This document shows, one piece after another, positions 7,640 through 16,400 of a stretch of DNA of 64,000 nucleotides. A program made the position numbers and the translations under genes. The stretch's first letter is position 1; each line of letters begins with the position of its first letter. The stretch covers positions 1-64,000 of the IMG/VR virus record IMGVR_UViG_3300003323_001224. One strand, written 5' to 3'. The stretch comes from a virus. Below the pieces are notes generated by a model, which saw only the letters and a list, made by a program, of their open reading frames with translations, was not told where the DNA came from and did no database searches.

Positions 7640-8333
7640 ATTGATCCAAAAGAAAGTTTTTAGATTTACGATAAATGTAATTAAGCTCATCCTCAGCCCA
7701 CAACGCCTGCTGCCGGCGATATTGTTCATCCCAATCTGCAAGTCCATAGGCTGGATGGTAATGATCAAAAATCTGCGTCCCCATGTATACATAGCATCCG
7801 CGCAACTTAGCCGCCTCTTGAGCCTCGTTATCGCACCATAGGCTTTTATAAGAAGGGTGGTATATGTATCCATCCCGATCGTAATATTTTCGATCAATGA
7901 TCGTCATGGTGCATAACATGTTCCTGGCTGTGCTATCCGGGAAATGGAGGAACTTGTCAGGACCATTGCAGCGAAAGCCTTCCCTGATCAGCTCATCCCA
8001 TCCGTAGACCGTGAAGCGCATATCATCAGAAAAATTGACCAGGATATCCCAGTCGTCAACAATAGTTTCTCTATTGATCGCATCAATTTTCGATTTTGAT
8101 CTTCCAATTGAAATTTGCAGGTGGGGATAGTGTATTTTTGATCTTACCTTCTCTAATTCAGCCTTTATTTCGGGCAAAAAATCACCGGCAGAAAACATCG
8201 TATAGTCATCAACATCTAAGGCTGGAGCAATGGTAATATTACCCTTGTCAGCCGCCATATCGATGATGTTGTGCAGCCCCTCAAAAAAGCGAGCAGGACG
8301 GCTCCTGCTCGCGTATTTCACTAAGATATGCAT
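7587..8333 (-). CDS. Glycosyltransferase-like protein (GT2-related)
   Basis: 248 residues. The start (I-L-V-K-Y-A-S-R-S-R-P-A-R-F) matches small GT2-like proteins in phage glycosylation clusters, and I-L-V-N-F-S-D-D-M-R-F near residue 100 supplies the acidic pair. A later H-P-S-Y-K-S-L-W-C-D-N-E segment is also typical. It abuts the preceding gene with a one-base overlap. Confidence 0.65.
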   Translation of the reverse strand: MHILVKYASRSRPARFFEGLHNIIDMAADKGNITIAPALDVDDYTMFSAGDFLPEIKAELEKVRSKIHYPHLQISIGRSKSKIDAINRETIVDDWDILVNFSDDMRFTVYGWDELIREGFRCNGPDKFLHFPDSTARNMLCTMTIIDRKYYDRDGYIYHPSYKSLWCDNEAQEAAKLRGCYVYMGTQIFDHYHPAYGLADWDEQYRRQQALWAEDELNYIYRKSKNFLLDQYGNQLSEAAFNSNTNDA

Positions 8334-8665
8334 CAGAGATTGAGTGTCGCGGTGTCGAACTTTGACTTATGAGTATGTTGATCAGATAAAGCAGCCGGTT
8401 CAGCATCTTTCGGCGCCTCAACGCTTTGTGCATTACCACTTGGCGCAGGTATTGCAGGCAAATCAACCGCGGTAGTTTCCTGGACCTCGTTCCCTTTAAT
8501 ATAATCATATGCTGCGTTCCAAATCGGCGCAATTAATTTCGGATCGGTGTTGTAGGAAAAAATACGTACAATGTCTAAGCGCAGCAGTTCATCAGCGCCA
8601 TTTGATTTTGATTTACGCGGCTGGCGAGGATTTTTGACCTGTGCAGCCTTTTTGGGTCTTGCCAT
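8333..8665 (-). CDS. Hypothetical protein (110 aa), low-complexity ends
   Basis: Lysine/proline-rich N-terminus (A-R-P-K-K-A-A), a short folded middle with I-W-N-A-A-Y-D-Y-I, and an alanine/proline-rich tail. It looks like a largely disordered nucleic-acid-binding or linker protein. No family recognised. Confidence 0.55.
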   Translation of the reverse strand: MARPKKAAQVKNPRQPRKSKSNGADELLRLDIVRIFSYNTDPKLIAPIWNAAYDYIKGNEVQETTAVDLPAIPAPSGNAQSVEAPKDAEPAALSDQHTHKSKFDTATLNL

Positions 8666-8714
8666 GTAATGTATATTTTTTGATAGTTAAGAATCTTCTC
8701 CGCTATGCGTGATT

Positions 8715-8975
8715 TTATTCATATTGCCATGTCGCCGCCTTAACAGCATTCATCTGCGCATCTTCAGCATGCGAAATTGCCTTCGAATAATAACGTTTTG
8801 CCCCCTGACTTTCAGCCTTTGAACGCATATGGTCATGAAATTGAATGATAGCAGCATATTGCTGTTTAATCGCCTCAACAGTAGGATTGGAAGAAGGATT
8901 GAAGGTTATGCCTACTGCCTTCTCTCCAAAGGATAATTCCCTTGTCTCATTTTGAACGCTTTGATTTTCTGTCAT
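8715..8975 (-). CDS. Acb2/Tad1 hairpin-type anti-defence sponge (probable)
   Basis: 86 residues from the ATG at 8975. It carries the pattern of the Acb2/Tad1 hairpin family: L-S-F-G-E-K-A-V-G-I-T-F-N-P-S, a helix with K-Q-x-x-A-x-I-I, then Y-Y-S-K-A-I-S-H-A-x-x-A-Q-M-N-A-V-K-A-x-T-W. Acb2 proteins are phage hexamers that bind cyclic oligonucleotide or gcADPR-type signals and so block CBASS or Thoeris defence. Function is inferred from this motif similarity. Neighbours are the GroES-like gene upstream and the glycosyltransferase operon downstream. Confidence 0.75.
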   Translation of the reverse strand: MTENQSVQNETRELSFGEKAVGITFNPSSNPTVEAIKQQYAAIIQFHDHMRSKAESQGAKRYYSKAISHAEDAQMNAVKAATWQYE

Positions 8976-8985
8976 ATATTTGATT

Positions 8986-9294
8986 TTAGATGATAGCCCA
9001 CACATCGCTCATGATGCCGGTCGTTGGCCCGTTCATGAACTTATATATGATGCCGTTAAACTCCTGTTCCACACCTGTGCCTTTGGGATATAAAATCCGC
9101 TCTCCTGGCTGGAGGTAGGGCGCTACGTCTTCAGATACGATGATGACCGTCCCTTCTTCCAGTGGATTGTTATTGGCTAGTGGGATGATGATCCCGCGTA
9201 CCTCTTTTTCACGGGGCGCATCAGGTCGAACTAAAATTTTACTACCGATACATTTAACTTTTGGTTTATCTTGCTGTAATGAAACTACCTCCAT
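8986..9294 (-). CDS. GroES-like co-chaperonin
   Basis: 102 residues with a GroES layout: V-K-C-I-G-S-K-I-L-V-R-P-D at the start of the beta-barrel, G-I-I-I-P-L-A-N-N-N-P-L-E-E-G-T-V in place of the mobile loop region, P-G-E-R-I-L-Y-P-K-G-T-G, and a closing I-M-S-D-V-W-A-I-I. Phage co-chaperonins such as T4 gp31 redirect host GroEL to fold capsid protein. Its start overlaps by 16 bases the divergent gene at 9279. Confidence 0.8.
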   Translation of the reverse strand: MEVVSLQQDKPKVKCIGSKILVRPDAPREKEVRGIIIPLANNNPLEEGTVIIVSEDVAPYLQPGERILYPKGTGVEQEFNGIIYKFMNGPTTGIMSDVWAII

Positions 9295-9626
9295 ATATCG
9301 AGTTTAAATTCGTCGATCAATCAGATACTGACCTACTTTATGAGTGTGTCATGCAAACCGAAGAGCCTGGTTATTATGCGATCGTATGCAAAGCATATGA
9401 TCCTGGCCCCCCTCTTGAAGTTATTCACAGACAAGATGAGGTTATACAAATTGCTGGCTATGAAATTTACCTGTGGTTTCGCGGTTCCTTATTTAACAGA
9501 TATTTCGCCTTAATTACGCCGCAGCCCAAAATGGAGATACAAGAATTTCTATCTAAAATGGCCAATTGGTATTTACTCAGCGTAATTGGGCAGCGACTTT
9601 CTGAATTCGAGCGTTTTCGCATGTAA
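9279..9626 (+). CDS. Hypothetical protein (115 aa), opposite strand
   Basis: A rightward frame inside a leftward cluster; the ATG at 9279 is used. Composition is protein-like, with a beta-rich N-terminal half (I-E-F-K-F-V-D) and a helical, aromatic C-terminus. Without it the interval 9295-9572 would be empty. It overlaps the divergent GroES start by 16 bases and the convergent gene by 54 bases. Function unknown. Confidence 0.5.
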   Translation: MKLPPYIEFKFVDQSDTDLLYECVMQTEEPGYYAIVCKAYDPGPPLEVIHRQDEVIQIAGYEIYLWFRGSLFNRYFALITPQPKMEIQEFLSKMANWYLLSVIGQRLSEFERFRM

Positions 9627-10004
9627 TTTTAAATTCAGGCAATTTCTTACCAGCCGCATTTTTCTAAGTAAATGCAGATCCCGATCAGCATCATGTTTAT
9701 CGAAAACCAAATGTAATCGTGCGCCATCGCGTTTGTAATCTTCCACTTTGCGGCGGGCAGCTATCATCATTTCCTTATAGCGTAGTGTTTTGCGATTATA
9801 CTCCGTATCCTCAATTCCAGCGTAAGTACAAATATCCTGCATGGTATATCCCCGTTCCTTAGCGCACGCAATAAAAACCATTCGCGCAGTGCCGGTATCG
9901 TGTTTATCAGCATCCCTTGCCGTCTGCAAAAATTCCAATCCAGTTCTATCAAGTACAAAATTCAACCGGATGGCATGTTCTATATCTTGCAACGTTACAT
10001 TCAT
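9573..10004 (-). CDS. Probable HTH protein (DnaA-C/TrpR-like helix-turn-helix)
   Basis: 143 residues from the ATG at 10004, which forms an ATGA overlap with the upstream gene. The central region R-M-V-F-I-A-C-A-K-E-R-G-Y-T-M-Q-D-I-C-T-Y-A-G-I followed by a basic helix with R-K-T-L-R-Y resembles the DnaA C-terminal/TrpR helix-turn-helix. The C-terminal third is strongly basic. A DNA-binding role is inferred. Confidence 0.5.
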   Translation of the reverse strand: MNVTLQDIEHAIRLNFVLDRTGLEFLQTARDADKHDTGTARMVFIACAKERGYTMQDICTYAGIEDTEYNRKTLRYKEMMIAARRKVEDYKRDGARLHLVFDKHDADRDLHLLRKMRLVRNCLNLKLHAKTLEFRKSLPNYAE

Positions 10005-10477
10005 CGAAGATTGCTTAATTTTTGCATGGTAGCTGTCACGGGGCTTAAAGCCCCCGCTCCTAGTGTCGGGCCATTTTTGTACCATTGCTTATCGAGCATA
10101 TCTGTGATCAAATTATTGGGCGATTCTCTTGCCCCCGCTATTGGACCTTGTCCTAATTGCCCCGTTCGCATAATTAAATCGTTAACCTCAGCGTCTTTCG
10201 ATCCCATATCATAAAAACGTTGAAGCCGCTGCTCCGGAGAAAGTGCTACCATATCTGGCCGCTGATTATGCGTGGTCATTTGAATTAACATTCTTCGGGC
10301 CAGATCCGGCCCGAGTTGTCCTCTCAAATAAGAATAAACGCTTTGCGCATTTTCATTAATGGTGCTCCAGTATCCTTTTCCTACAAATGAAGATAGCGCA
10401 TCGCGAACGTTCAGGTAGTCTTCCGGACGTAGAGGGCCACGAGGCGGAGTAACCGCTACTGGTGGCAATGGTCCCAT
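10001..10477 (-). CDS. Hypothetical protein (158 aa)
   Basis: Proline-rich N-terminus, then helical segments; no recognised domain. First gene of the leftward operon. The upstream region (10511-10540) contains a good leftward promoter. Confidence 0.55.
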   Translation of the reverse strand: MGPLPPVAVTPPRGPLRPEDYLNVRDALSSFVGKGYWSTINENAQSVYSYLRGQLGPDLARRMLIQMTTHNQRPDMVALSPEQRLQRFYDMGSKDAEVNDLIMRTGQLGQGPIAGARESPNNLITDMLDKQWYKNGPTLGAGALSPVTATMQKLSNLR

Positions 10478-10510
10478 AAAAAGAGAGATTTAAATGATAG
10501 ATAGGCGTTA

Positions 10511-10540
10511 CAAAAATAATTAGTTTTGCGAGATAACAAA
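10511..10540 (-). promoter_or_regulatory. Bacteroidota-type promoter for the leftward accessory operon
   Basis: On the minus strand: TTTG (10540-10537), 18 bases, then TATTTTTG (10518-10511), fitting the -33 TTTG / -7 TAnnTTTG consensus. It lies about 35 bases upstream of the ATG at 10477. A rightward TAGTTTTG at 10521-10528 could serve the gene at 10546, but no matching -33 box was seen for it. Confidence 0.5.
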
Positions 10541-10545
10541 ATAAA

Positions 10546-11172
10546 ATGCATAAAATAATTTCTGCACAAAATAAAATCATCGTACAGATTGAAAAGAAGT
10601 TTTATGATACCGTTGCTGCACCGGGCGGCATGCAATTTTACCAGGACACTACATTTAATCCGCAAGAATTTTCGATGATCGAAGCTACCGTTGTGTCTCC
10701 GCGCCCTCGCTGTGTATTGAATCGCCACGATTATTTTGGTTTTAATGAATTTCCCAACACCGGCGATACTGTCATGGTCCGATATGACATGGTATACGCA
10801 TATGTTGATCAGCCAGATCGCGCTACCGCCATCCACAAAAACGTTATACTGCATAATGACCAGGAATATTGGCGCGCTGATATCCTCCAGGTATTTGCCG
10901 TAAAAATTAACAAAGGTTGGCGGATGCTGAATCAATACGTAATGTGTGATTTGGTTCAACAGAAGCGGGATATCGGTGAAGTATTGATACTGCCTGAGCA
11001 CCTACGCACGGAAATTAGGCGGGATATAATGCGCGTAAGGCACATTACCCATCCTGCCATTACCCCCGGCTCCATTATATATTGCGCACCCAATGCCGCC
11101 CAGCAGTATAAAATTGGACAAGACGAGTTTTATATCATTAAGCAATCCCACATCCAAGGCGTAGCAGTGTAG
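10546..11172 (+). CDS. GroES-like-fold hypothetical protein (208 aa)
   Basis: Begins I-I-S-A-Q-N-K-I-I-V-Q-I-E and ends I-G-Q-D-E-F-Y-I-I-K-Q-S-H-I-Q-G-V-A-V, the strand pattern of a GroES-type barrel with a long insert between. That makes it a possible second co-chaperonin-like or capsid-decoration protein. First gene of the rightward morphogenesis block. Ends in TAG. Assignment tentative. Confidence 0.45.
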   Translation: MHKIISAQNKIIVQIEKKFYDTVAAPGGMQFYQDTTFNPQEFSMIEATVVSPRPRCVLNRHDYFGFNEFPNTGDTVMVRYDMVYAYVDQPDRATAIHKNVILHNDQEYWRADILQVFAVKINKGWRMLNQYVMCDLVQQKRDIGEVLILPEHLRTEIRRDIMRVRHITHPAITPGSIIYCAPNAAQQYKIGQDEFYIIKQSHIQGVAV

Positions 11173-11177
11173 AATGT

Positions 11178-11205
11178 AGTGTCTGTTTCGGTCGGATTTT
11201 GATGG
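11178..11205 (+). repeat. Shared intergenic motif, copy 1 (5' of connector/tail operon)
   Basis: Starts AGTGTC and continues TTTCGGTC then GATTT; 22 of 28 bases match the copy at 30147-30174. Each copy lies just after a stop codon and before a new late transcription unit. CGGTCG here can pair with CGACCG about 40 bases downstream. Candidate late promoter or 5'-UTR structure. Confidence 0.45.
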
Positions 11206-11247
11206 AATAGTCTCGCATCGATATAATCGACCGGATTAATTTCGTCC

Positions 11248-11931
11248 ATGGCGCTCGATGCGGATTATAAATTCCTAAATTTTTGGGTCAATAAAGAACA
11301 AGGTGCCTACTTCTCCTTTGAGGAACTTGACCTCATAGTGGACAGGGCGCAGATGTCTTTGTATAATGACTATTATAATAAGTTCGGAGCAAGCCAGCGC
11401 CTGAACGATGCCTTAGCTCCTTTTAAAAAGGAGTTTATCTTCACGCAAGCCACCTGTCCGGATGGGCTTATTCTACTTCCAGATGAGTACCAGAACCTCC
11501 TCAGCGTTCATACCATCGTTCAGGATGCCCGGACAGGCTTGCCGGTAAATCGGCCAGTCCCTATTCTTAATGAGGATGAAAAAGTAGCAAGAGACAATAG
11601 CCAGATCTATCCGCCCAGCTTATGGGACCCTTACGGTATGATCACAGTGAATTGGGACATCCAGCTCTATCCGCAAAGCGCCATGGCGGGAAAAGTTTTT
11701 TACTTACGCAGACCACAGGCGCCATTTTATGCTTATTACATTGTAAGTGGACGTGTCCCCGTCTATGACCCCGTTAATTCGGTGCAATTGGAATGGGCAG
11801 AGAAGGATAAGGACTCTATTTTGATCAAAGCCCTTTCCTATCTAGGCATCAACATCAGCGAACAAGACATTATTCAATACGCTGAAATGAAAAGCGGCCA
11901 GAACCTGAGTAATTCACCAGATAAAATATAG
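11248..11931 (+). CDS. Putative head-tail connector/adaptor protein
   Basis: 227 residues resembling structural proteins next to the tail genes of crAss-like podophages: N-terminal F-W-V-N-K-E-Q-G-A-Y-F-S-F-E-E-L-D-L-I-V-D-R-A-Q, a central L-P-D-E-Y-Q-N-L-L-S strand region, and an acidic helical tail with W-A-E-K-D. Inferred virion component, since it leads the tail operon followed by two similar-sized adaptors. No enzyme motif. Confidence 0.55.
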   Translation: MALDADYKFLNFWVNKEQGAYFSFEELDLIVDRAQMSLYNDYYNKFGASQRLNDALAPFKKEFIFTQATCPDGLILLPDEYQNLLSVHTIVQDARTGLPVNRPVPILNEDEKVARDNSQIYPPSLWDPYGMITVNWDIQLYPQSAMAGKVFYLRRPQAPFYAYYIVSGRVPVYDPVNSVQLEWAEKDKDSILIKALSYLGINISEQDIIQYAEMKSGQNLSNSPDKI

Positions 11932-11933
11932 GT

Positions 11934-12599
11934 ATGGCTACTACGAAATACCGATTGGCTGAGGAAATTATGCTGCTACTAAATGGCGGTAGAATCGGGG
12001 ATGCTTCCAAGTACCATATTCGCGAAATTATTATATCCGTATGCCAGGCGGCGAACCAGTTATTGAAATTAGAATATTTCAACACAACATTACCGATAGG
12101 AGAGATGATTCCCAGCGGTGCGGCAATTGCTACGTATGAAAATATTCTTGTGAAAAAATGGAGCAACACTAGTATGATAACGCTGCCTGCTATGCCATTG
12201 CGGCTACCTCGCAACATAGGCGTTTATCAAATCTTTCCGCAATCGGACTATTTCGCAGAATTTATTCCGATGAAATTGGAGCAGGCGGGATTGATCCGAT
12301 CGCAAGGTATCGTTAATGATTTATCTGGATACATCGGCTATGAAACGGCGGGTCTTGATGTCATATTCACCAAAGATTTGACGCTGCCCAATACAGACGT
12401 TTATGTGTCGGTGCGATTAGTGATATTGGATTTCACGCAATATGGAGATTGGGACCCGTTGCCGCTACCACCGGAAATGGAATGGCAGATCAAGCAGGAA
12501 GTAGTGAAGCTATATAGTATTGAAAAAATTCCGGATAAACTCGTTGAACCATTGGTCAAAGAGGGCAACGTACCTACTACGCAACAACAGCAAACATAA
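11934..12599 (+). CDS. Putative virion adaptor/tail-completion protein
   Basis: 221 residues, starting two bases after the previous stop. Helical N-terminus (Y-R-L-A-E-E-I-M-L-L-L-N-G-G), beta-rich middle and a Q-rich tail. No sequence motif, but size and position between connector-like and tail-tube-like genes suggest a head-tail adaptor. Confidence 0.5.
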   Translation: MATTKYRLAEEIMLLLNGGRIGDASKYHIREIIISVCQAANQLLKLEYFNTTLPIGEMIPSGAAIATYENILVKKWSNTSMITLPAMPLRLPRNIGVYQIFPQSDYFAEFIPMKLEQAGLIRSQGIVNDLSGYIGYETAGLDVIFTKDLTLPNTDVYVSVRLVILDFTQYGDWDPLPLPPEMEWQIKQEVVKLYSIEKIPDKLVEPLVKEGNVPTTQQQQT

Positions 12600-12603
12600 A
12601 AAA

Positions 12604-12629
12604 CCCGCTGATTAACTGGCTCAGCGGGC
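12604..12629. terminator. Hairpin after the adaptor gene
   Basis: CCCGCTGA and its perfect complement with a 10-base loop, 5 bases after the stop codon. The A-tract precedes it on the plus strand, so the classical terminator form (hairpin then T-run) reads on the minus strand. On the plus strand it may attenuate transcription or protect RNA. Confidence 0.5.
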
Positions 12630-12685
12630 GAAGCCTTTGCTGATCTATTACCAATGGTAAAGACACGACAAATATAATAATTTTT

Positions 12686-13447
12686 GTGGTCTACCAAAGC
12701 CTTGATAATATTACCCGTTCATTGCTTTTGCAAAAAGGCTTGCCGTTGCATTACTATCTGCAATTTTTAAAGTATTGTGCCGATGGGTTCAGGGAGCTGT
12801 GTATTGACAGCATGAGAGCGATCAATACAAAAATTATTACTATTGATCGGCGCAATATGGCAGCGGATCTTCCATGCGATTACATCGATTGGATAAAGGT
12901 GGGCGTTCCGCAAGGCCAGTTTGTGCAGCCGTTGGTCCAACGAACATCTATAAACAGGTTGACTAAATATACGACAACTGGACAGCCAACAACCTACGGG
13001 ACGCCCAACACAGTAAATATGGACTTCCCCTTCTGGCCCGGGTACTGGATGTTTCAAAACATCGACGACCTGGGAGAGAACGTAGGTCGCTTATTTGGTT
13101 ATAATACAGCATTTACCTCCAACAGCTTTAAAGTCATTCCCGAACGGGGGCAGATACAGTTGAACGAGGCCATTAACGCAAATGTAATTGTACTGGAGTA
13201 CATCAGCTCAGGCATGACCATTGACAACGTAACGAAAGTAGACCCACTTTGTCAGGCGTGTTTAGAGGCATATATGGATTGGAAATACAAGCAACATTCT
13301 ACGCGTTTTTCTCAAGGCGAGGCAGAAGCAGCGTTCCAACATTATAAAATAGAATATCGGCGGTTTAGAGCACGAAAAAATGAGCTTACTCCCTATGACA
13401 TTCGAAATATCATTTATAAGAATTATATAGCAGCTCCCAAAACATAA
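12686..13447 (+). CDS. Putative tail tubular/structural protein
   Basis: 253 residues with an apparent GTG start (12686); no upstream ATG is in frame. The N-terminal helix region H-Y-Y-L-Q-F-L-K-Y-C-A-D-G-F-R-E-L and D-L-P-C-D-Y-I-D-W-I-K-V-G resemble the tail-tube-like structural protein of crAss-like phages. It ends overlapping the next ATG by one base. Role inferred from resemblance and position. Confidence 0.6.
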   Translation: MVYQSLDNITRSLLLQKGLPLHYYLQFLKYCADGFRELCIDSMRAINTKIITIDRRNMAADLPCDYIDWIKVGVPQGQFVQPLVQRTSINRLTKYTTTGQPTTYGTPNTVNMDFPFWPGYWMFQNIDDLGENVGRLFGYNTAFTSNSFKVIPERGQIQLNEAINANVIVLEYISSGMTIDNVTKVDPLCQACLEAYMDWKYKQHSTRFSQGEAEAAFQHYKIEYRRFRARKNELTPYDIRNIIYKNYIAAPKT

Positions 13448-16400
13448 TGCAGCACGAAAAAAATTATTGGGAAGGATTATTGAATGCGGACGATGGCGAT
13501 GCATTTATACAGCTTACCGAATATATAAACTGTACGGATTTTCGTTTTGGCATCTTACCAGATCAAAACGTTTCCAAACAGTTACAAGCCAACGGAGGGA
13601 CTGCCTTAATTCCTAACGCTGGTCTACCATCTGGTGAAAATATAACAATTGGTATTGCTTATGATGACCCTCATAAGCGTACAGTGTATTTTACGTGGAA
13701 CAGCTTAGCGGAACATTGCATATGGTGTTTCGATCAATACGCCGGTGTGATATATAAGATACTGTCTAGTTCGCAGGTGACGGGGGGGCTGTCATTCGAT
13801 AAAGATCACTTGATCCATTCAGCAAGAGTCGCAAATGGATGTGTGTACTGGACCGACGATCTCAATGAGCCTCGTCGTATAAATATTGATGCAGGGATCA
13901 AAATGAACCAATCCGGCTACATTACATCAACGATGCCGTACATCTCGCCTCTTTCCCAAGCGATAATAACAGTAATCAGGAGGCAACCCGGGCTTCCGCC
14001 CAATGCGATCCCATTTACCTCTTCCGTTCTCGCGGATCGGACAGGTTTAGAATCATTTACCTTTTCATATCGTTACATTTATAGGGATTATGAATCATCT
14101 ACACTGTCTGCACAATCATCCGCAGTCTTGTTTAATTCGGATGGCAATCCGAATAATGCAATCAATGCTTCGATTCCTTTTGCAGAACATATAGATCAGG
14201 ACGTTATTGAGATCGATATGGTGGCTAACTACCTGGTGACAGGGGGCGCCTTTATCATTCATTCCTGGAGGAAATCGATAGCCTCAGATGCTGCGGAAAT
14301 AGCAGCTCATAATAACGGTACGACCCCGTTAACCTACTTGTTTTACAATAATACGGCTGGGATCGCGCTTGATCTGGCTTATGCAAACAAGATCTTCGAT
14401 GTAGTACCTATTGCATCAAAGACGCTGGAACTGGCAAAGAATAGATTATATTTCGCAAATATTCTCACCGGGTATACATCGCCTACAACAACCTCGCTTA
14501 ATTTCGCGCCAATAACCATAGATTTTGATGGGAGCGGTTCAGTTATTACGGGGGAATGGTTCTTATTGAAATACGTAACATTTACAGGGTTTGTTTCGAC
14601 TTATGTTCTTCAGACCACGCACAATTTTATTGAATATCCTCCCGGTGCGGTTCAAATATTTACCTGGAGTACGACCGTACCCCCCTTCCCAACGAGCGTA
14701 AATTTCACCGATTTGACTTTCAGGGGCAATTCTCCATTTCAAGCTGCCAAGAGCCTAAACTCGGCTGCGTTAGCTGTTGCTTCTTATATAGACCAGGGAC
14801 GTTCCTCTAATATATTGAGTGCACCAAGCCCTAGTAATAACTTTGGCACCGTATTCAAATCAAATGCTCAATATCAGATCGCGATTCATTTTAAGGATAA
14901 CTATGGCAGAGAATGCGGTGCCGTGACACTACCGGCATTTACATTGAACACACCTGATACAGGTTTAACTACATCGACTTTCTATAAATATATAACGTGG
15001 TCATTGAGTAATGCAAACGCGGTGAATGAAATACCTGATTTTGCTTATTACTATTCCATAGATATTACCAAGTGCTTACGCACCAGATTTTTTGTGCAAT
15101 CGTTAGGAGCCATGATATACGCTGCCAAGGATGCAGATGGAAACTACACATTCACAACGACAACTTATTCATTACAAAATTTTGGAATAGCCATTGATCT
15201 CACCATACTCAATGCGTACGGTATGGGATATTTATTTACGCAAGGCGATTTTGTTGAACTATATGTCAACGGTAACCTGCAAGTGCTGCCGGTCATAGCG
15301 CAGTCGGCTCAATACGTTATTTGTAAGTTAGCCGATGTAGGCACGCTTAGTCCTGCAACAGGGATATTTGAAATTTACACCCCATATCAATCGCAAGCCA
15401 ATGAGCCTTTTTTTGAACAGGGGCAACTATATACCATATTAAATCCTGGAACGCCCAGCAAAATGTATAGTGCCGTTTCGGGCAACTTATCCGGGGATGT
15501 AACGATTTTGAGGCGCGACAACAGCGGTGCTATCTATTTCACAGAGGCTATGAGCCCGCAGGATAAGATGTATAAATACTGGTTTACCAATGCAGGACGC
15601 CCCATTTTCGTAGATTATATTGGGCAGGTCAGAAAAACAAGTTCTTATCAATTCAGTAATACATTCATTGCAGGTTCGCAAAACAATGGGTTATCGACTT
15701 TCGATGCATTGGATAGTGGGGATATCGGTTCTGACTTCGGCGCCATTCAAAAGCTACAATTAAGCAGCAAAGTGCAGAAGATCGGTTCCGTGATGCTGGC
15801 TATCTGCGATGGGCCGGCGACGGCTTCGATGTACCTGGGAGAGAATACACTTATTAGCCAAACAGGGGATGCGGTAGTGGCACAAGCGAATACGGTAGTG
15901 GGCAGTATACATGAATTAAAAGGGGCATTCGGTACACTGCATCCGGAAAGCGTGTTGGAATTTCGAGGTAATATTTATTGGTTCGATGTACAAAACGGCA
16001 AAGTTGTACAATATGCTGAAAATGGTTTATTCGCAATCAGCAATTACAAGATGAGTCGTTTTTGGAAGTTGTTCAGTGATCAATATAAAGCAATGACTGC
16101 TGAACAGATTGAGGCTTTAGGGAATAGACCTTTTATCTTTTCATGCGTGGACCCTCAATCTGAAGATCTGCTTTTTTCCGTGCCAAAGGTATTGCAGTCG
16201 GCCCCAAATGGAAATCTTCCGGACTATCCCAGCATTCCATATCCCTTCGATATTTACGATGGAATCGGGAAAACATTGGTCTATAAATTAACAGCGCAAC
16301 CGAATCGATGGCAGGGGTCATATAGTTTTCAACCAGATTACATGTTTTACCTGGGAAATGAATTGTATTCATTTAAAAATGGGGAGTTGTACATCCATAA

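Noticed and set aside
7640-7897. N-terminal extension of the GT2-like gene
   Set aside because: It lies wholly within the upstream glycosyltransferase gene in another frame; the ATG at 7639 gives a normal GT2 start.
10456-11001. Leftward 181-codon open frame
   Set aside because: Antisense to the well-formed gene at 10546 and biased in composition; a shadow.
13051-13063. Thirteen-base match of a spacer (45278-45307) to the tail tubular gene
   Set aside because: About one such match is expected by chance over all spacers and both strands, and an in-frame stop codon appears just upstream in the spacer translation.
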